NCBI GenBank assembly: GCA_025331445.1
Contig: JAIWNE010000237.1
Coordinates: 1-23,324, forward strand
Length of the DNA stretch: 23,324 bases
From: Blakeslea trispora
Taxonomy: Eukaryota; Mucoromycota; Mucoromycetes; Mucorales; Choanephoraceae
Reading direction: 5' to 3'
A program made the translations under genes and the position numbers. Shown piece by piece: positions 1 to 8,740 of this stretch; position 1 is the stretch's first letter; the number at the start of each line of letters is the position of its first letter. Below the pieces are notes generated by a model. It was not told the DNA's origin. It did no database searches and saw nothing but the letters and a program-made list of their open reading frames with translations.

Positions 1-1
1 T

Positions 2-259
2 TTGGAAACTAAAAAGGAATTGAAACCACCTTTTCAACTTGGCGATTTAGTTCTTCTTTACAAAGATTACAGATCAACCTCCTGGAGTGGAAAGATAGAA
101 ACCACATGGGAGGTATCTTCATTATACATCAACTACTTGGTAAAGGCACTTATTATCTCAAGAATTTCTCCAATCCTGAAGATACAAAATTGCTAAGAGC
201 ACATGGTAATCGGACTAAAGAAATATCTGGAACCCAAAATCACTCAAACATACTGCTAA
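2..259 (+). pseudogene. C-terminal end of retrotransposon pol (integrase tail), frameshifted
   Basis: The 5' end is cut by the window edge. Frame 2 encodes GDLVLLYKDYRSTSWSGK, the hydrophobic Leu-Val patch and Trp typical of the integrase C-terminal SH3-like fold of Ty3/gypsy elements. Near position 110 the reading moves to another frame (IIHQLLGKGTYYLKNFSNPE), consistent with loss of one G after the Trp-Glu codons. Near 214-221 it moves again, to the frame that ends with the TAA at 257-259. Each shift is a single-base event, so this is a recently broken copy rather than an unrelated ORF. The integrase would have inserted cDNA into chromosomal DNA; here it cannot be made as one chain. The family assignment is from memory of the fold and motifs. 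Confidence 0.7.
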
Positions 260-412
260 AATGTTTCATCCTTCTCTACACCAATCAATTATTACTTCAC
301 CTTTTGACAAAAACTATAAATACAAACAATTATCTTACAACAAAAAAATACTTTATTCTACTGGCAAACAATAAATTCTATATCTTCCTACAATAACAAG
401 GACTTAAATCCG

Positions 413-1278
413 ATGTCGGGTTATGAATCTGATGAAGTCGCACAAGACAAGATCATATCCGAACATAACAAGAAAGTTGAACGTCGCATCCGATACACCA
501 ATGCCATGTTAGACCGTATCAAGCTCTACGGAACTAGTCAAGACCCTTTTAATGTAAATCAAAATGAAAATATTGGCAAAGTCTTTGACAAAACCTACCA
601 GTATCAACACCCACCTAGCCTGTTCAAAAACGCTGATGATACCCTGTTGGTGGAGAAGTATTTGAAGGATTCCCTGAAATTGACAAGCCTAACCCTGATC
701 CCTTCTCTCCTGATGAACGCAAAGCACGCAACGATACCACTCATGCTCCAAAACCCTATCAAAAACCTCCTGCCCAAAAGGTCGATTGGTCAAAAGCAAA
801 GGTACCCGCTAACTTGCAAATCGCTGGAAGATCATCAGGTATGCCATATCAAGACCTCAAGATCAAAGGAAGATCCCAAGATACAATCAAACAAAAGCAA
901 AAAGGCTTACAGATTGCCAAAAAGCCAAAACATGTTGTTGTTGAAAACATGCCGGATTCAGAAAAATTCCCTGATCGCTATATCGAAACTCTTACCGAGC
1001 ATTTAAATCTTTACATACACTACAACCAACAACGTGAAATTCATCAAGACAAGGCAACCAAAGCTTTGAGCACCTTGGTAAAATACCTCATCAACCTTTG
1101 TCACCAAGCTTTTCACTCCCAACAACCACAAACAACAAGTGAACACAAAGCTTATTGTATCTTTCGCGCTGACAAAATCAAAGCCATTACCAAATACCGT
1201 CGTCCACAATATGAGCACATCAAGAGACGGACGATCCAAGAAGATCCCTGGTCCTCCTTTAGACCTAAAAACAAATAA
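413..1278 (+). pseudogene. Extra ORF after retrotransposon pol, function unknown, one frameshift
   Basis: An ATG at 413 opens a frame (MSGYESDEVAQDKIISEHNK) that breaks near 650. The adjacent frame is open from about 652 to the stop at 1276-1278, and loss of one base there rejoins the two. The combined product would be about 288 residues, hydrophilic and rich in Lys, Gln, Pro and Asn. Its C-terminal half is basic and probably helical. I see no signal peptide, transmembrane segment, zinc knuckle or protease motif, so it does not look like a classic env or gag. It sits 154 bp after the pol stop and 81 bp before the probable LTR, inside the element, so it is more likely an element gene than a host gene. 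I do not recognise the family. Confidence 0.55.
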
Positions 1279-1359
1279 AGTATTTTATTTCTCTGATCTG
1301 TATTTATTTCACTTTTCTTTTTCCATCATGGGACATGATTTTCTTCAACCCCGCGGAGA

Positions 1360-2064
1360 TGTTACGAGCAATAATTTAGCACTTCATAATTATATGCTTT
1401 AGTATTATTCTACTTCTTTTACTTTATTATACTTCTCTCATCTTATTTTCTTTCATATTATCTATCATTATTTTATTCTAAATATACTTATTATACTACT
1501 TTTATCTATCTCACCCCAATCTTATTTTAAAACTCACGTTTACATCTATCCATTCAACGAATCAAACTTATTATAACAATCTTATCATTGAAAACTTTTC
1601 AATCTTCCCCAACATTATTTGTATTTCACCATTATTATATTATTCAATTGGTTAACAACACCATCAGACTAGCAATGACTCATAAATTTACTTAACTTAG
1701 ATCCTTTTAGATAGGACTGTCATCAATAGGATGAACAGATATAAATATCAATTAGTTTTATTGAATAAACAAGAAGCTCTTTTCTCCCTCTAACTTTACT
1801 ATATACTTTGACATTAACCTTGCCGCATAGACAGGCTTTCTGTTACTAAGACTTCCCTTGATTAATTGCTAAGACGCTAAATCATTTATATATTTCATTT
1901 AACTTACTTTTCTTTTCTTTTCACTTTTATCTCTTCTTAAGGTTTGTTACCTAAACAACGTGGTGCTCATTACATAACAATCGTTCCTCTCTTTGGTTCT
2001 ATTGTATCATTGACTCTGACTCGTTACTGGCAAAATACTACTTACGTCCTGTAACACTGTAACA
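1360..2064 (+). repeat. Probable 3' long terminal repeat
   Basis: The segment begins TGTTACGAGC at 1360, just after a purine-biased GCGGAGA, and ends in GTAACA at either 2056 or 2064 (two overlapping candidates, TGTAACACTGTAACA). TG...CA boundaries with a short TGTTAC/GTAACA inverted pair are typical of Ty3/gypsy LTRs. The interior is strongly C/T-rich on the plus strand and has no ORF of note. The 5' LTR is outside the window, so the limits and the target duplication cannot be confirmed. Confidence 0.6.
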
Positions 2065-2097
2065 ACACTGCAAATCTATCAATTTGCGTAAAGCAGT

Positions 2098-2106
2098 AAA
2101 AAAAAA
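2098..2106 (-). terminator. RNA polymerase III terminator of the tRNA gene
   Basis: Nine consecutive A on the plus strand give T9 on the tRNA strand, about 31 nt past the tRNA 3' end. This is a normal pol III stop signal, with a somewhat long trailer. Confidence 0.65.
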
Positions 2107-2137
2107 TAAATGCCTTGTGAAAATAGATCATAAGAGA

Positions 2138-2210
2138 TGGAGAAGCTGGGCGTCGATCCCAGTGCCTCTCGCATGCTAAGCGAGCGCTCTACCATTTGAG
2201 CTACATCCCC
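2138..2210 (-). tRNA. tRNA-Ala (anticodon AGC)
   Basis: The reverse complement folds as a 73-nt tRNA. The acceptor arm starts GGGGATG, the A-box region is TAGCTCAAATGGTAGAG, the anticodon stem-loop is CTCGC-TTAGCAT-GCGAG with anticodon AGC, and the T arm is CTGGG-ATCGACG-CCCAG. The discriminator is A, and G3 faces U70, the main alanine identity element. A54 in the T loop is seen in tRNA-Ala of other eukaryotes. One acceptor pair is broken (U6 opposite U67), so the gene may be weakened. There is no intron. A run of nine T on the coding strand lies about 31 nt downstream. Confidence 0.92.
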
Positions 2211-2470
2211 AACTTTTTTTGATACGTAGTATAAAATTATAAAACCATTGTTTACATAATTTCGCCCACTACACCTAACCCGTATCGGACGCACGTCGGA
2301 CACGTGCGGCTAACATGTGCTTATTTTTCCAACTTTTGATTTTGACTATAAAAGTTGCCGTTTTTTTTTGGCAGAAATGTAGATGTATTTTTTAGGCTTC
2401 CAAGACTTTTTACAAAATTAAATTTGGATGTATATTCATAAAGTTATTACCATTTACATTTCTTTTATCA

Positions 2471-2738
2471 TTTCACTGCTTAAAGAAATTTCGCTCTTTA
2501 AATTTTTTGGCAGTGATTTTTTCTCTGCCTAAGATTTTGAAGCAACTTGATTTTCTTAATGCTGAGGAGTTTGAAATGTCTTGTCATTTTTTCTTCAAAA
2601 AATACAAAGACCTGAAAAATCACTGCTTAAAAAATTGGAAAATACTTTCGGAAACGAGAAATTTAAAAATTGAGAATGAGACTCACAAAATTATTGGGAA
2701 AATCTTTTAAAAATGGGAAATAAAAATCTTAAAGCACT
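2471..2738. repeat. Foldback block, copy in element A
   Basis: The block opens with TTTCACTGCTTAAAG (2471-2485) and closes with the inverted CTTAAAGCACT (2728-2738). Inside, AATTTTTTGGCAGTGATTTTTTC (about 2501-2522) faces GAAAAATCACTGCTTAAAAAATT (2614-2636). The CACTGCTTAAA-type motif therefore occurs four times in alternating orientation. The block is about 95% identical by eye to 5471-5741, while flanking parts of A and B are much more diverged. Confidence 0.7.
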
Positions 2739-4251
2739 AGAAAAAAAAGACACTCCAAAAAAATAAGATACTTGAAAAAATAAAAAAAAAAAGAGGTTGA
2801 AAAAAAAAAGAGACACTTAAAAAACACTTAAAAGATTGCTTAAAGATGGGTAGTTTGAAAAGCCAAAAGCTGTCAAAATAAAGACGTAGATAACATACAA
2901 ACATAATTTAATCCTTATACTAGATCTTGTCAAAGTTACTCGTATCAAAAGTTTATTTTTGAAATACAACACAAAGACGCTAATCCCTTTTATATTTGAT
3001 AGATAAGGTAAAGCCAAAGTCATTATCACACACTATTCTATGCTAACAGTCTTTTTTATCGTATTCCATTCCCTTATACACGTTTCTATCCATATCATCC
3101 AGAATAACATAACCGTAAATACAAGTAAAGTAATAACTTGACAAGATGTTGTCTTTTTTTTATTGCTTAAATACAATTCTTCAACCAAATATTCAAGGTC
3201 ATTGTTCGTGATGCAGTTCATTCCAATAAAGAGCCGTTTACAATCTAAACCAAAAGTATTACCTACCTCTTGTAAAGTGTTCAACAGTAGATTTCAATAA
3301 TTGTGTACTGACAATAACTAAAACTCGGGTGTAGAAAAACAGTGATGCTGAAATGAGAGGATCTTACACGTTTGCTGGCGATAGCTCTTTTTTTTTGTAG
3401 ACACAGTCAAAGTCATTTTAGTTTTGTTTACGTGTTTTTTGCTCTAAACTTCTAAACTCTTGCAAGATTGTTGATTGCGCACTTGCATTGCGTTGCTTTG
3501 TTGTGATGACGGGAGTTTGCTGAGGCTCATCAACTTGGTTAAAAATATACAAGTAGTGTGTAAAAGTTCATTTAGTACTAAAAAAAAATAAAATAGAAGG
3601 AAAAAGAAAAAAACTGTCTGGGAAAAAAAATACCTCAGAAAAATTTTTTTTTTAAAAAAAGGGCTCATTTAATGCTAACATTGTCTATTTTAAATGATTT
3701 GCTATGGCAATCCAAGTAAACCATCTTGACTATCTGTTAAGTTGAATTACATGCTCTATGAATATCGACACTACTAAGCTGATTAGCAAAGTCTCATGTA
3801 AAGTGCAATGTTAACAGATATTCTTTGTGTTACTGATGAGAGAAAAAAAAACATCTATCTTCAGTCTCTGTTCATCTAATTTTCTACGGATCGTATTTTT
3901 ACAGATCTTTTTTTGTTTTCAATTCATTTTTTATCACGAAAATAGAAATTTGTCAATATGTCATTTTATTTAGACATACTTCTTCCTTTTTTTTTTTATT
4001 CTTTTCTCTTCCATTTCTTTTATTTTTTTTATATTTTGAAATAAAACTTGTAAGTACTTTCCCATACCCAAGCAACAGTTTATTGAATACTATTCTCCAT
4101 GTAGGCATGTTATCTTTAGAGCTTATGAAGACTGATACATAATTTAAGGTACAAGTTGACAAACAAGTATATTGCTGTTTACTTACTATCTTTTTTTTTT
4201 CTTAGGATTAGTCACGTAGTTTTGTCTTTTCTTAAGAAACTTGGTATAAAA

Positions 4252-4418
4252 GTAAGTAAAGCCATCGAATATGATTCAAGACCTCTCTAACTGTTCTATT
4301 TAGTTACCTTAGGCACTCGTAATTGTATCTGATTATAACCTGAGATGCTATGATGCTTTAGTATGTAAGTAAATGATTAAATTATCCCATTTCGGTTTAA
4401 CTTATTTAGTTTTTCTAG
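4252..4418 (+). other. Intron - 61-nt exon - intron module in element A
   Basis: Two typical introns can be read. The first is 4252-4303 (GTAAGTAAAG to ATTTAG, with CTAAC before the acceptor) and the second is 4365-4418 (GTAAGTAAAT to TTCTAG, with TTTAAC). They enclose an exon of 61 nt (4304-4364). Element B has the same arrangement with an exon of exactly the same length. In A all frames of this exon contain stops, so any coding role is lost. The transcription unit could also be non-coding. Confidence 0.45.
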
Positions 4419-5075
4419 TTTCTTTTCTGTTGTTGAGCTTCTATCGCTTTAGCGCATCACCCTTTACTTTCCAGATGGTTGTTTGAGACTTTTAAAGTAA
4501 GTAAATGACATTATTTTCTGCTTGCTTTATAACTAACTGATGTACCATTTCAATAGTCATTCGCCTAGGATTTTTCTGATTTTTAAATGCTTGAAGTACT
4601 AAAAATTGTTGCCATTTCGTGATAACTGATTTTGCTTTTCTGCCTGTTATTTTGCCTACTTGTCTGCTTTTGGCTGTTTTTTGGCCTACTATTTCGCCTA
4701 CCATTTTGCTGGATTTCTGCCTGGTCATTCTACCTGGATTCCTATAGAACCCCTAATATTTTCCCCCTGTATAAGCTATTATTTTCAGCCAATATATACC
4801 ATTTTTTTATAATAAAAAGCACTATTTTTAGACCTATGATTCTCTATATTTGATCTATATAACCCAATCATAAAGGAGTGTATTGACGTAAAGAAGCCCA
4901 TTTTGTCCAATTAAATGCATACATTCAATAAAGATACCGAGTATGAAGCCAATTAAAACGAATTGATGATTGTATATTTTGATAAAGAAGCCAATTGAAT
5001 GAGGATGTCATGAGTAAACAATCCAATCAGGTCGCTTTAATGGAAGCGAAAGACAAAGAGGTTCACTCAAATTCT

Positions 5076-5172
5076 GATGCGAAAACACAAGACGTTGCTC
5101 CGCCCTGTCTTCCAATGCGTTGACACATGACAGTGTTTCGCTGTGTCGTCTCAATGCGAAAACACATGACGC
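5076..5172 (+). repeat. Subterminal repeats at the right end of element A
   Basis: Three related 20-nt units start at 5076, 5114 and 5153: GATGCGAAAACACAAGACG, AATGCGTTGACACATGACAG and AATGCGAAAACACATGACGC. They are spaced 38-39 bp apart in a GC-rich patch that stands out from the AT-rich surroundings. Arrays of short subterminal repeats are where accessory proteins bind in plant CACTA elements. That role here is inferred. Confidence 0.6.
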
Positions 5173-5470
5173 CCTACGCTTTGCGCGCGTCATGCCTCGA
5201 ACGTGCGTTACAGTCAAGTTATCCGCAGAAATTGACGTGCGCACGACGACCCTTTATGTGTAGTGGTGCACTACACCGAATGCTTGACCAACGTACGGTG
5301 GTCATCCACGGTTAACATGGTTTAATGTGCACCCCAAACCCAAGTAATGATTTTAATTATAAAAGCTGCTATTTTTTTTGACAGATATTTAGATATATTA
5401 TTTGGACTGTCAGAACTTCTTACAGAATTCAAAACGAGTTTGTTTTCATATAGTTATGACCATTTAGATT

Positions 5471-5741
5471 TTTACCTGCTTAAAGAAATTTCGCTCTTTA
5501 AATTTTTTGGCAGTGATTTTTTCTCTGCTTAAGATTTTACAGCAACTTGATTTCCTTAATGCTGAGGAGTTTAAATTGACTTGTCATTTTTTCTTCAAAA
5601 AATTTCAAGACCTGAAAAATCACTGCTTAAAAATTGGAAAATACTTTCGGAAACGAGAAATTTAAAAATTGAGAATGAGACTCACAAAATAATTGGGAAA
5701 ATCTTTTAAAAATGGGAAATAAAAAACTTAAAGCAGTGAAA
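5471..5741. repeat. Foldback block, copy in element B
   Basis: This is the second copy of the 2471-2738 block. The right end is intact (CTTAAAGCAGTGAAA, 5727-5741) while the left end has drifted (TTTACCTGCTTAAAG). In A the reverse holds, so together they define inverted ends TTTCACTGCTT(A/T)AAG. A partial third copy lies at 16709-16815 in element D. Confidence 0.7.
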
Positions 5742-7226
5742 AAAAGAGACACTCAAAAATTAAATGCCAAAAAAAACTTGAAGAAAACAAGACACTGAAA
5801 TAAAGGCATCTAAAGCAGAAGACACTGAGATAAACACATTGAAATAAACGCACTAAGATAAACATACTTGAATAAAACCTTTGAAGAAAAGACAACTTGT
5901 AATAATTAAAAGCAAAAAAAAAAGAGTTTTGTAAAGAACATGCAAACTCATCTCGGTCTCATCTCCCAAGTTACCCAGTAGTGCGTTCAAAGTAAGCCTG
6001 CGCTTTAAATCCCCTTTTCTTCTGTTCCATTTCTGCAAGCTTAACAGGTCAAAATATAGGAAATAAGTACTTGCAACAGTCCATTTACATCTTTTTCCTC
6101 TTGTATATGCTCATTTTGTACCAAAACCCACATTCTTTCCTTTCATGTACTGAGACAAAAATAAATAAAGGTGTGATCCATAAAATAACTCGTAAGCAGT
6201 CGTTGTTTATTGGGTAAAAATGTTTTTCATTCATAAAAAAGAGCTTCTCGTTCATAAAGCAATCCACTTCTTGTCGAAACAAAACAAAAGAAAGGGTATA
6301 GCTGATTCATAACACGGCAATGCAACTTACCTTTTGCTTGGCATGTATGATGAGGATCAAGCTTAATACTGAAGAAGAAAAAAGTAACAGCCTGATATTC
6401 TTTTTTTTAGATTGAAGTCAACTTGCAGCTTAAAAGCTTTCCTGGCTGTTCTCTTTTCACTGTACTTCCAAACCAGAGTCTACGCTTGGAATGTCTGTGT
6501 CCAATATACTGCATTGCTGAAATGACATAAGCTCGCTAAGTCTCATCTGCTTTTAACAAGATAAATAAACTATGAGTTAAGACTACTTGTAATAAAAAAA
6601 ATAATAAATAAATTCAAGAGAAAGGAAAAAAAAGTGTGTATGATTTTGGCTGAGATTGAATAGAGCTATTTTTCTTTATTTTTTATTTTTTTTAAAGTGT
6701 ACTCATACGTGCCCATGTCGACAGTTCCAATGTCATTTTTTCGACACAAAAAAAGAAAAGATGTGTCTGTTTGTAGCTATATTAAAGGAGTATATTACTG
6801 AATGCTTATAATGCACTTGAAGCGCTCTCTTAATCGCTTTTCATAGATTTTTTAACGGTTAAGTAAAGTCAGGATATTTTATTCTTGTGTCGGTGATTCA
6901 ATAACAAAATCTGTCAGTGTGATATTTTTCTCTCTCTCTTTTTTTTGTTATTGACAAGACCCAAATAGGAAGCTGTCAATTAGTTGAAATTTTTTCTTTT
7001 TTCCTTTCTTTTCCCTTTTTCTCTCTTTTTTATTACTTTTTTAAAGTATACAGGTAAGTCTTTTTATTTACTTTTTTTTTTCTTCGGTCAAGCCACTAAT
7101 AGTCTACTTCTTTTACTTAGTTCTTGTCTTCAATTAATATGTGTTTATTTTGTTGTATAACTTGAGGTAATTATTCATAAGCATCTATGTTGTAACTCGT
7201 TTTATTTACGTACTTCTTTCGTTTAG

Positions 7227-7478
7227 AGCCTAGTTGTGCTTAATAACAATGTTATTTACAAGGACCCTGTTGATGGCTTATTTAAACGTAAGTAAGATAT
7301 CAGAATCTATGATTTCAGTATAACTAATTGCTTTCTTTTTAGGCTTTCAAATGCTGGCATGCTCCTTTGACACGGTAAACTGGCTTTCGTATAGCCTCTG
7401 ACTATGGATTGTCTGTAAGTACATTTGTCATTTATTTTTGTGCTATTTCGCTTTTAACTAATGATGATGTTGTTTTAG
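7227..7478 (+). pseudogene. Spliced small-gene remnant in element B
   Basis: Exon 7227-7287 (61 nt) is followed by an intron at 7288-7342 (GTAAGTAAGA, CTAAT branch-like site, TTTTTAG), exon 7343-7414, and an intron at 7415-7478 (GTAAGTACAT to GTTTTAG). Across the first splice one frame stays open (SLVVLNNNVIYKDPVDGLFK and onward) to the TGA at 7399-7401. A start codon is not evident; an upstream exon ending at AAAGTATACAG|GTAAGT (about 7050) is possible. There is faint similarity in residue pattern to the first exon of the small ORF4 of element C (VV, Y.K, GL.KR), although the intron positions differ. I regard it as a vestige, and the link to ORF4 is tentative. Confidence 0.35.
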
Positions 7479-8100
7479 TTCAAATCCGGTTGTTCCTTGT
7501 TTGGTTTGTTTTCTGCCTTTTGTATGTAAAATTGCTGTCTCTCTCCATCTGCCTTTATGGTCTATCTGTTGCGTTTGTCTCTCAATTTAAATTGCTCTTG
7601 TCTGTACTCTGATCGCTCTTGTCATCGCTTTTTCTCGAAGCAATTTGCCATTTCTATCGGTTTTTTTTTCTAGCTATATTCTCTACATCTACCGATTATT
7701 GCTTTTTTTTTTTTACCTAATTCCCTAGTATTTTCCCCCATAAACTAGCCATTTTTTTAAGCCAAAAAATATTTTTTATAATAAAAAGCCACTTTTTTAA
7801 GCCTCTAATCCTCTATATTTACTGTAAACAGTCCAATCGTAAAGAAGTATATTTGTGTAAAGAAGTCCATATCATCCAATTAGAAATGTCAATTTCAATA
7901 AAATAGCAAATGTAAAGCCAATTAAACAAAGAATTTTTGAGTATATTTAGAAAAATGGCCAATTGAATAAAGATTCTTCAAAAAAGATATCTAATCACAA
8001 AGCTAAAGTAAATAAGACGGACGCCCTGTATGATCCACTGGGGACATGACAAGCATTTCGTCTGTCCAGTCCACAGCAGTGATCGTCGGGTCCCAACTAA

Positions 8101-8216
8101 CAGTGGACCTGCAGTGGACTTGCAGTGGAACTTTACGATCACTTTTGTGCAGCGGACGCCGAATTGCTGTACAAAGAACCGACGTCCACCGCTAAATTTG
8201 GCAGCAGTGGACGTCC
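8101..8216 (+). repeat. Subterminal repeats at the right end of element B
   Basis: Repeats of the type GCAGTGGAC occur at about 8101, 8111, 8122, 8149 (GCAGCGGAC) and 8204, plus one inverted copy (GTCCACCGC, 8184-8192). The motif is unlike that at the right end of A, though the rest of the two elements is homologous. Confidence 0.6.
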
Positions 8217-8315
8217 TTTTGGGTGTAGTGGCTCACTACAGAAAATCGACTTTTGAGACCCGTAGTTCATAATAATTTTTGTGAATTAAAGGGGCTATTT
8301 CACGGGTGTTTTTCA

Positions 8316-8740
8316 CTGCAAATCTATATCTGGACGAAAAATGGTCAAAATACGCTGAAATTCGGCATGAGAATGTCTTTGGCAGTCTACAATAGATCGA
8401 TGTGAAAAAAATGAGACATTTACTGCAAACATGTGTTGTTTTATAGCTGTTCAATACTGACATTTATCGACTTGAGAAAAGAAAAATTAAATAAATTTAA
8501 AATGTTGAAAAGTCCGACATTTTATCTCTGCCGGAACGTCTCTCTGCTAAAAATTAAGTCATTGCAGAGTGAGTCCATCGATATGATTGGCTTGGACCAT
8601 TTAATTTTCTTTCAAGCATAAAAAAATATAGGCTATGCTAATGTCGTTTGGCCATGCTGCAATGATGGACTCAAAGAAGCGGCGATTAGTTACAGATGGT
8701 AACAAAGTGCTCTTACTGCAATGAGAAAGAAACTCTGCAA
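8316..8740 (+). repeat. CTGCAA motif cluster in the left subterminal region of C
   Basis: CTGCAA occurs at 8316, 8423, 8657, 8716 and 8735, with one inverted copy (TTGCAG) at 8562, all within 500 bp of the left tip in strongly AT-rich DNA. I did not see the hexamer in the last 600 bp of the element. It may be a binding site for an element protein, but this is inference. Confidence 0.35.

Larger units (their letters stand above)
1..2064 (+). mobile_element. 3' part of a degraded Ty3/gypsy-like LTR retrotransposon
   Basis: The region reads, on the plus strand, as the end of a pol polyprotein (to 259), a second ORF (413-1278, frameshifted) and a probable 3' LTR starting TGTTACGAG at 1360. The 5' part lies outside the window. 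The pol tail has the layout of an integrase C-terminal region of chromovirus/Ty3 type (GDLVLLYKDYR followed by WSGK and a W-E-G segment), which I recognise by family resemblance only. Single-base frameshifts in both ORFs indicate an inactive copy. The element stops 74 bp from the 3' end of a tRNA-Ala gene. Confidence 0.75.
2267..5265 (+). mobile_element. Element A: non-autonomous CACTA-like transposon, about 3.0 kb
   Basis: The left tip is CACTACACCTAA (2267-2278). The right tip, read inward on the other strand, is CACTACACATAA (5254-5265), so the terminal inverted repeats are about 12 bp with one mismatch. Element B has the same body in the same order. Matching parts are the left 500 bp, an intron-bearing middle, a block around 4745-5025 containing TTTTTTATAATAAAAAG, and GC-rich subterminal DNA. 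No transposase-like ORF is present and short ORFs inside look accidental. It is therefore most likely a deletion derivative mobilised by a D-like element. Flanks are GCC on the left and GTG on the right, so there is no matching target duplication. Confidence 0.7.
5269..8230 (+). mobile_element. Element B: non-autonomous CACTA-like transposon, about 3.0 kb
   Basis: The left tip is CACTACACCGAA and the right tip, inward, is CACTACACCCAA (8219-8230), with one mismatch in 12. It follows A in the same orientation after a spacer of only three bases (GTG, 5266-5268). Its body matches A in order and orientation throughout, most strongly at 5471-5741 and in the tail around 7720-7960. It lacks any transposase ORF. 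Its right flank was probably GCT before element C inserted there. The left flank (GTG) and right flank (GCT) do not form a target duplication. Confidence 0.7.

Noticed and set aside
1003..1239. 78-codon minus-strand ORF opposite the retrotransposon ORF
   Set aside because: It is a shadow of the plus-strand reading frame.
2507..2710. 67-codon ORF inside the foldback block of element A
   Set aside because: It lacks an ATG at its start, is broken by a 1-base deletion in the B copy, and lies across inverted repeats. DNA- or RNA-level conservation explains it better.
5008..5315. Overlapping ORFs on both strands near the A/B junction
   Set aside because: They arise from the GC-rich subterminal repeats and cross the boundary between two elements.
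5853..6038. Minus-strand ORF with a basic segment (WNRRKGDLKRR) in element B
   Set aside because: It looks locally coding, but I could not extend it by splicing to match ORF3, and no homologue is seen in A. Too weak to call.
2267..8230. A and B as units of a tandem satellite rather than transposons
   Set aside because: Each has inverted CACTA termini and its own subterminal repeats, and D with the same left tip contains transposase genes. It is kept as an alternative but not preferred.
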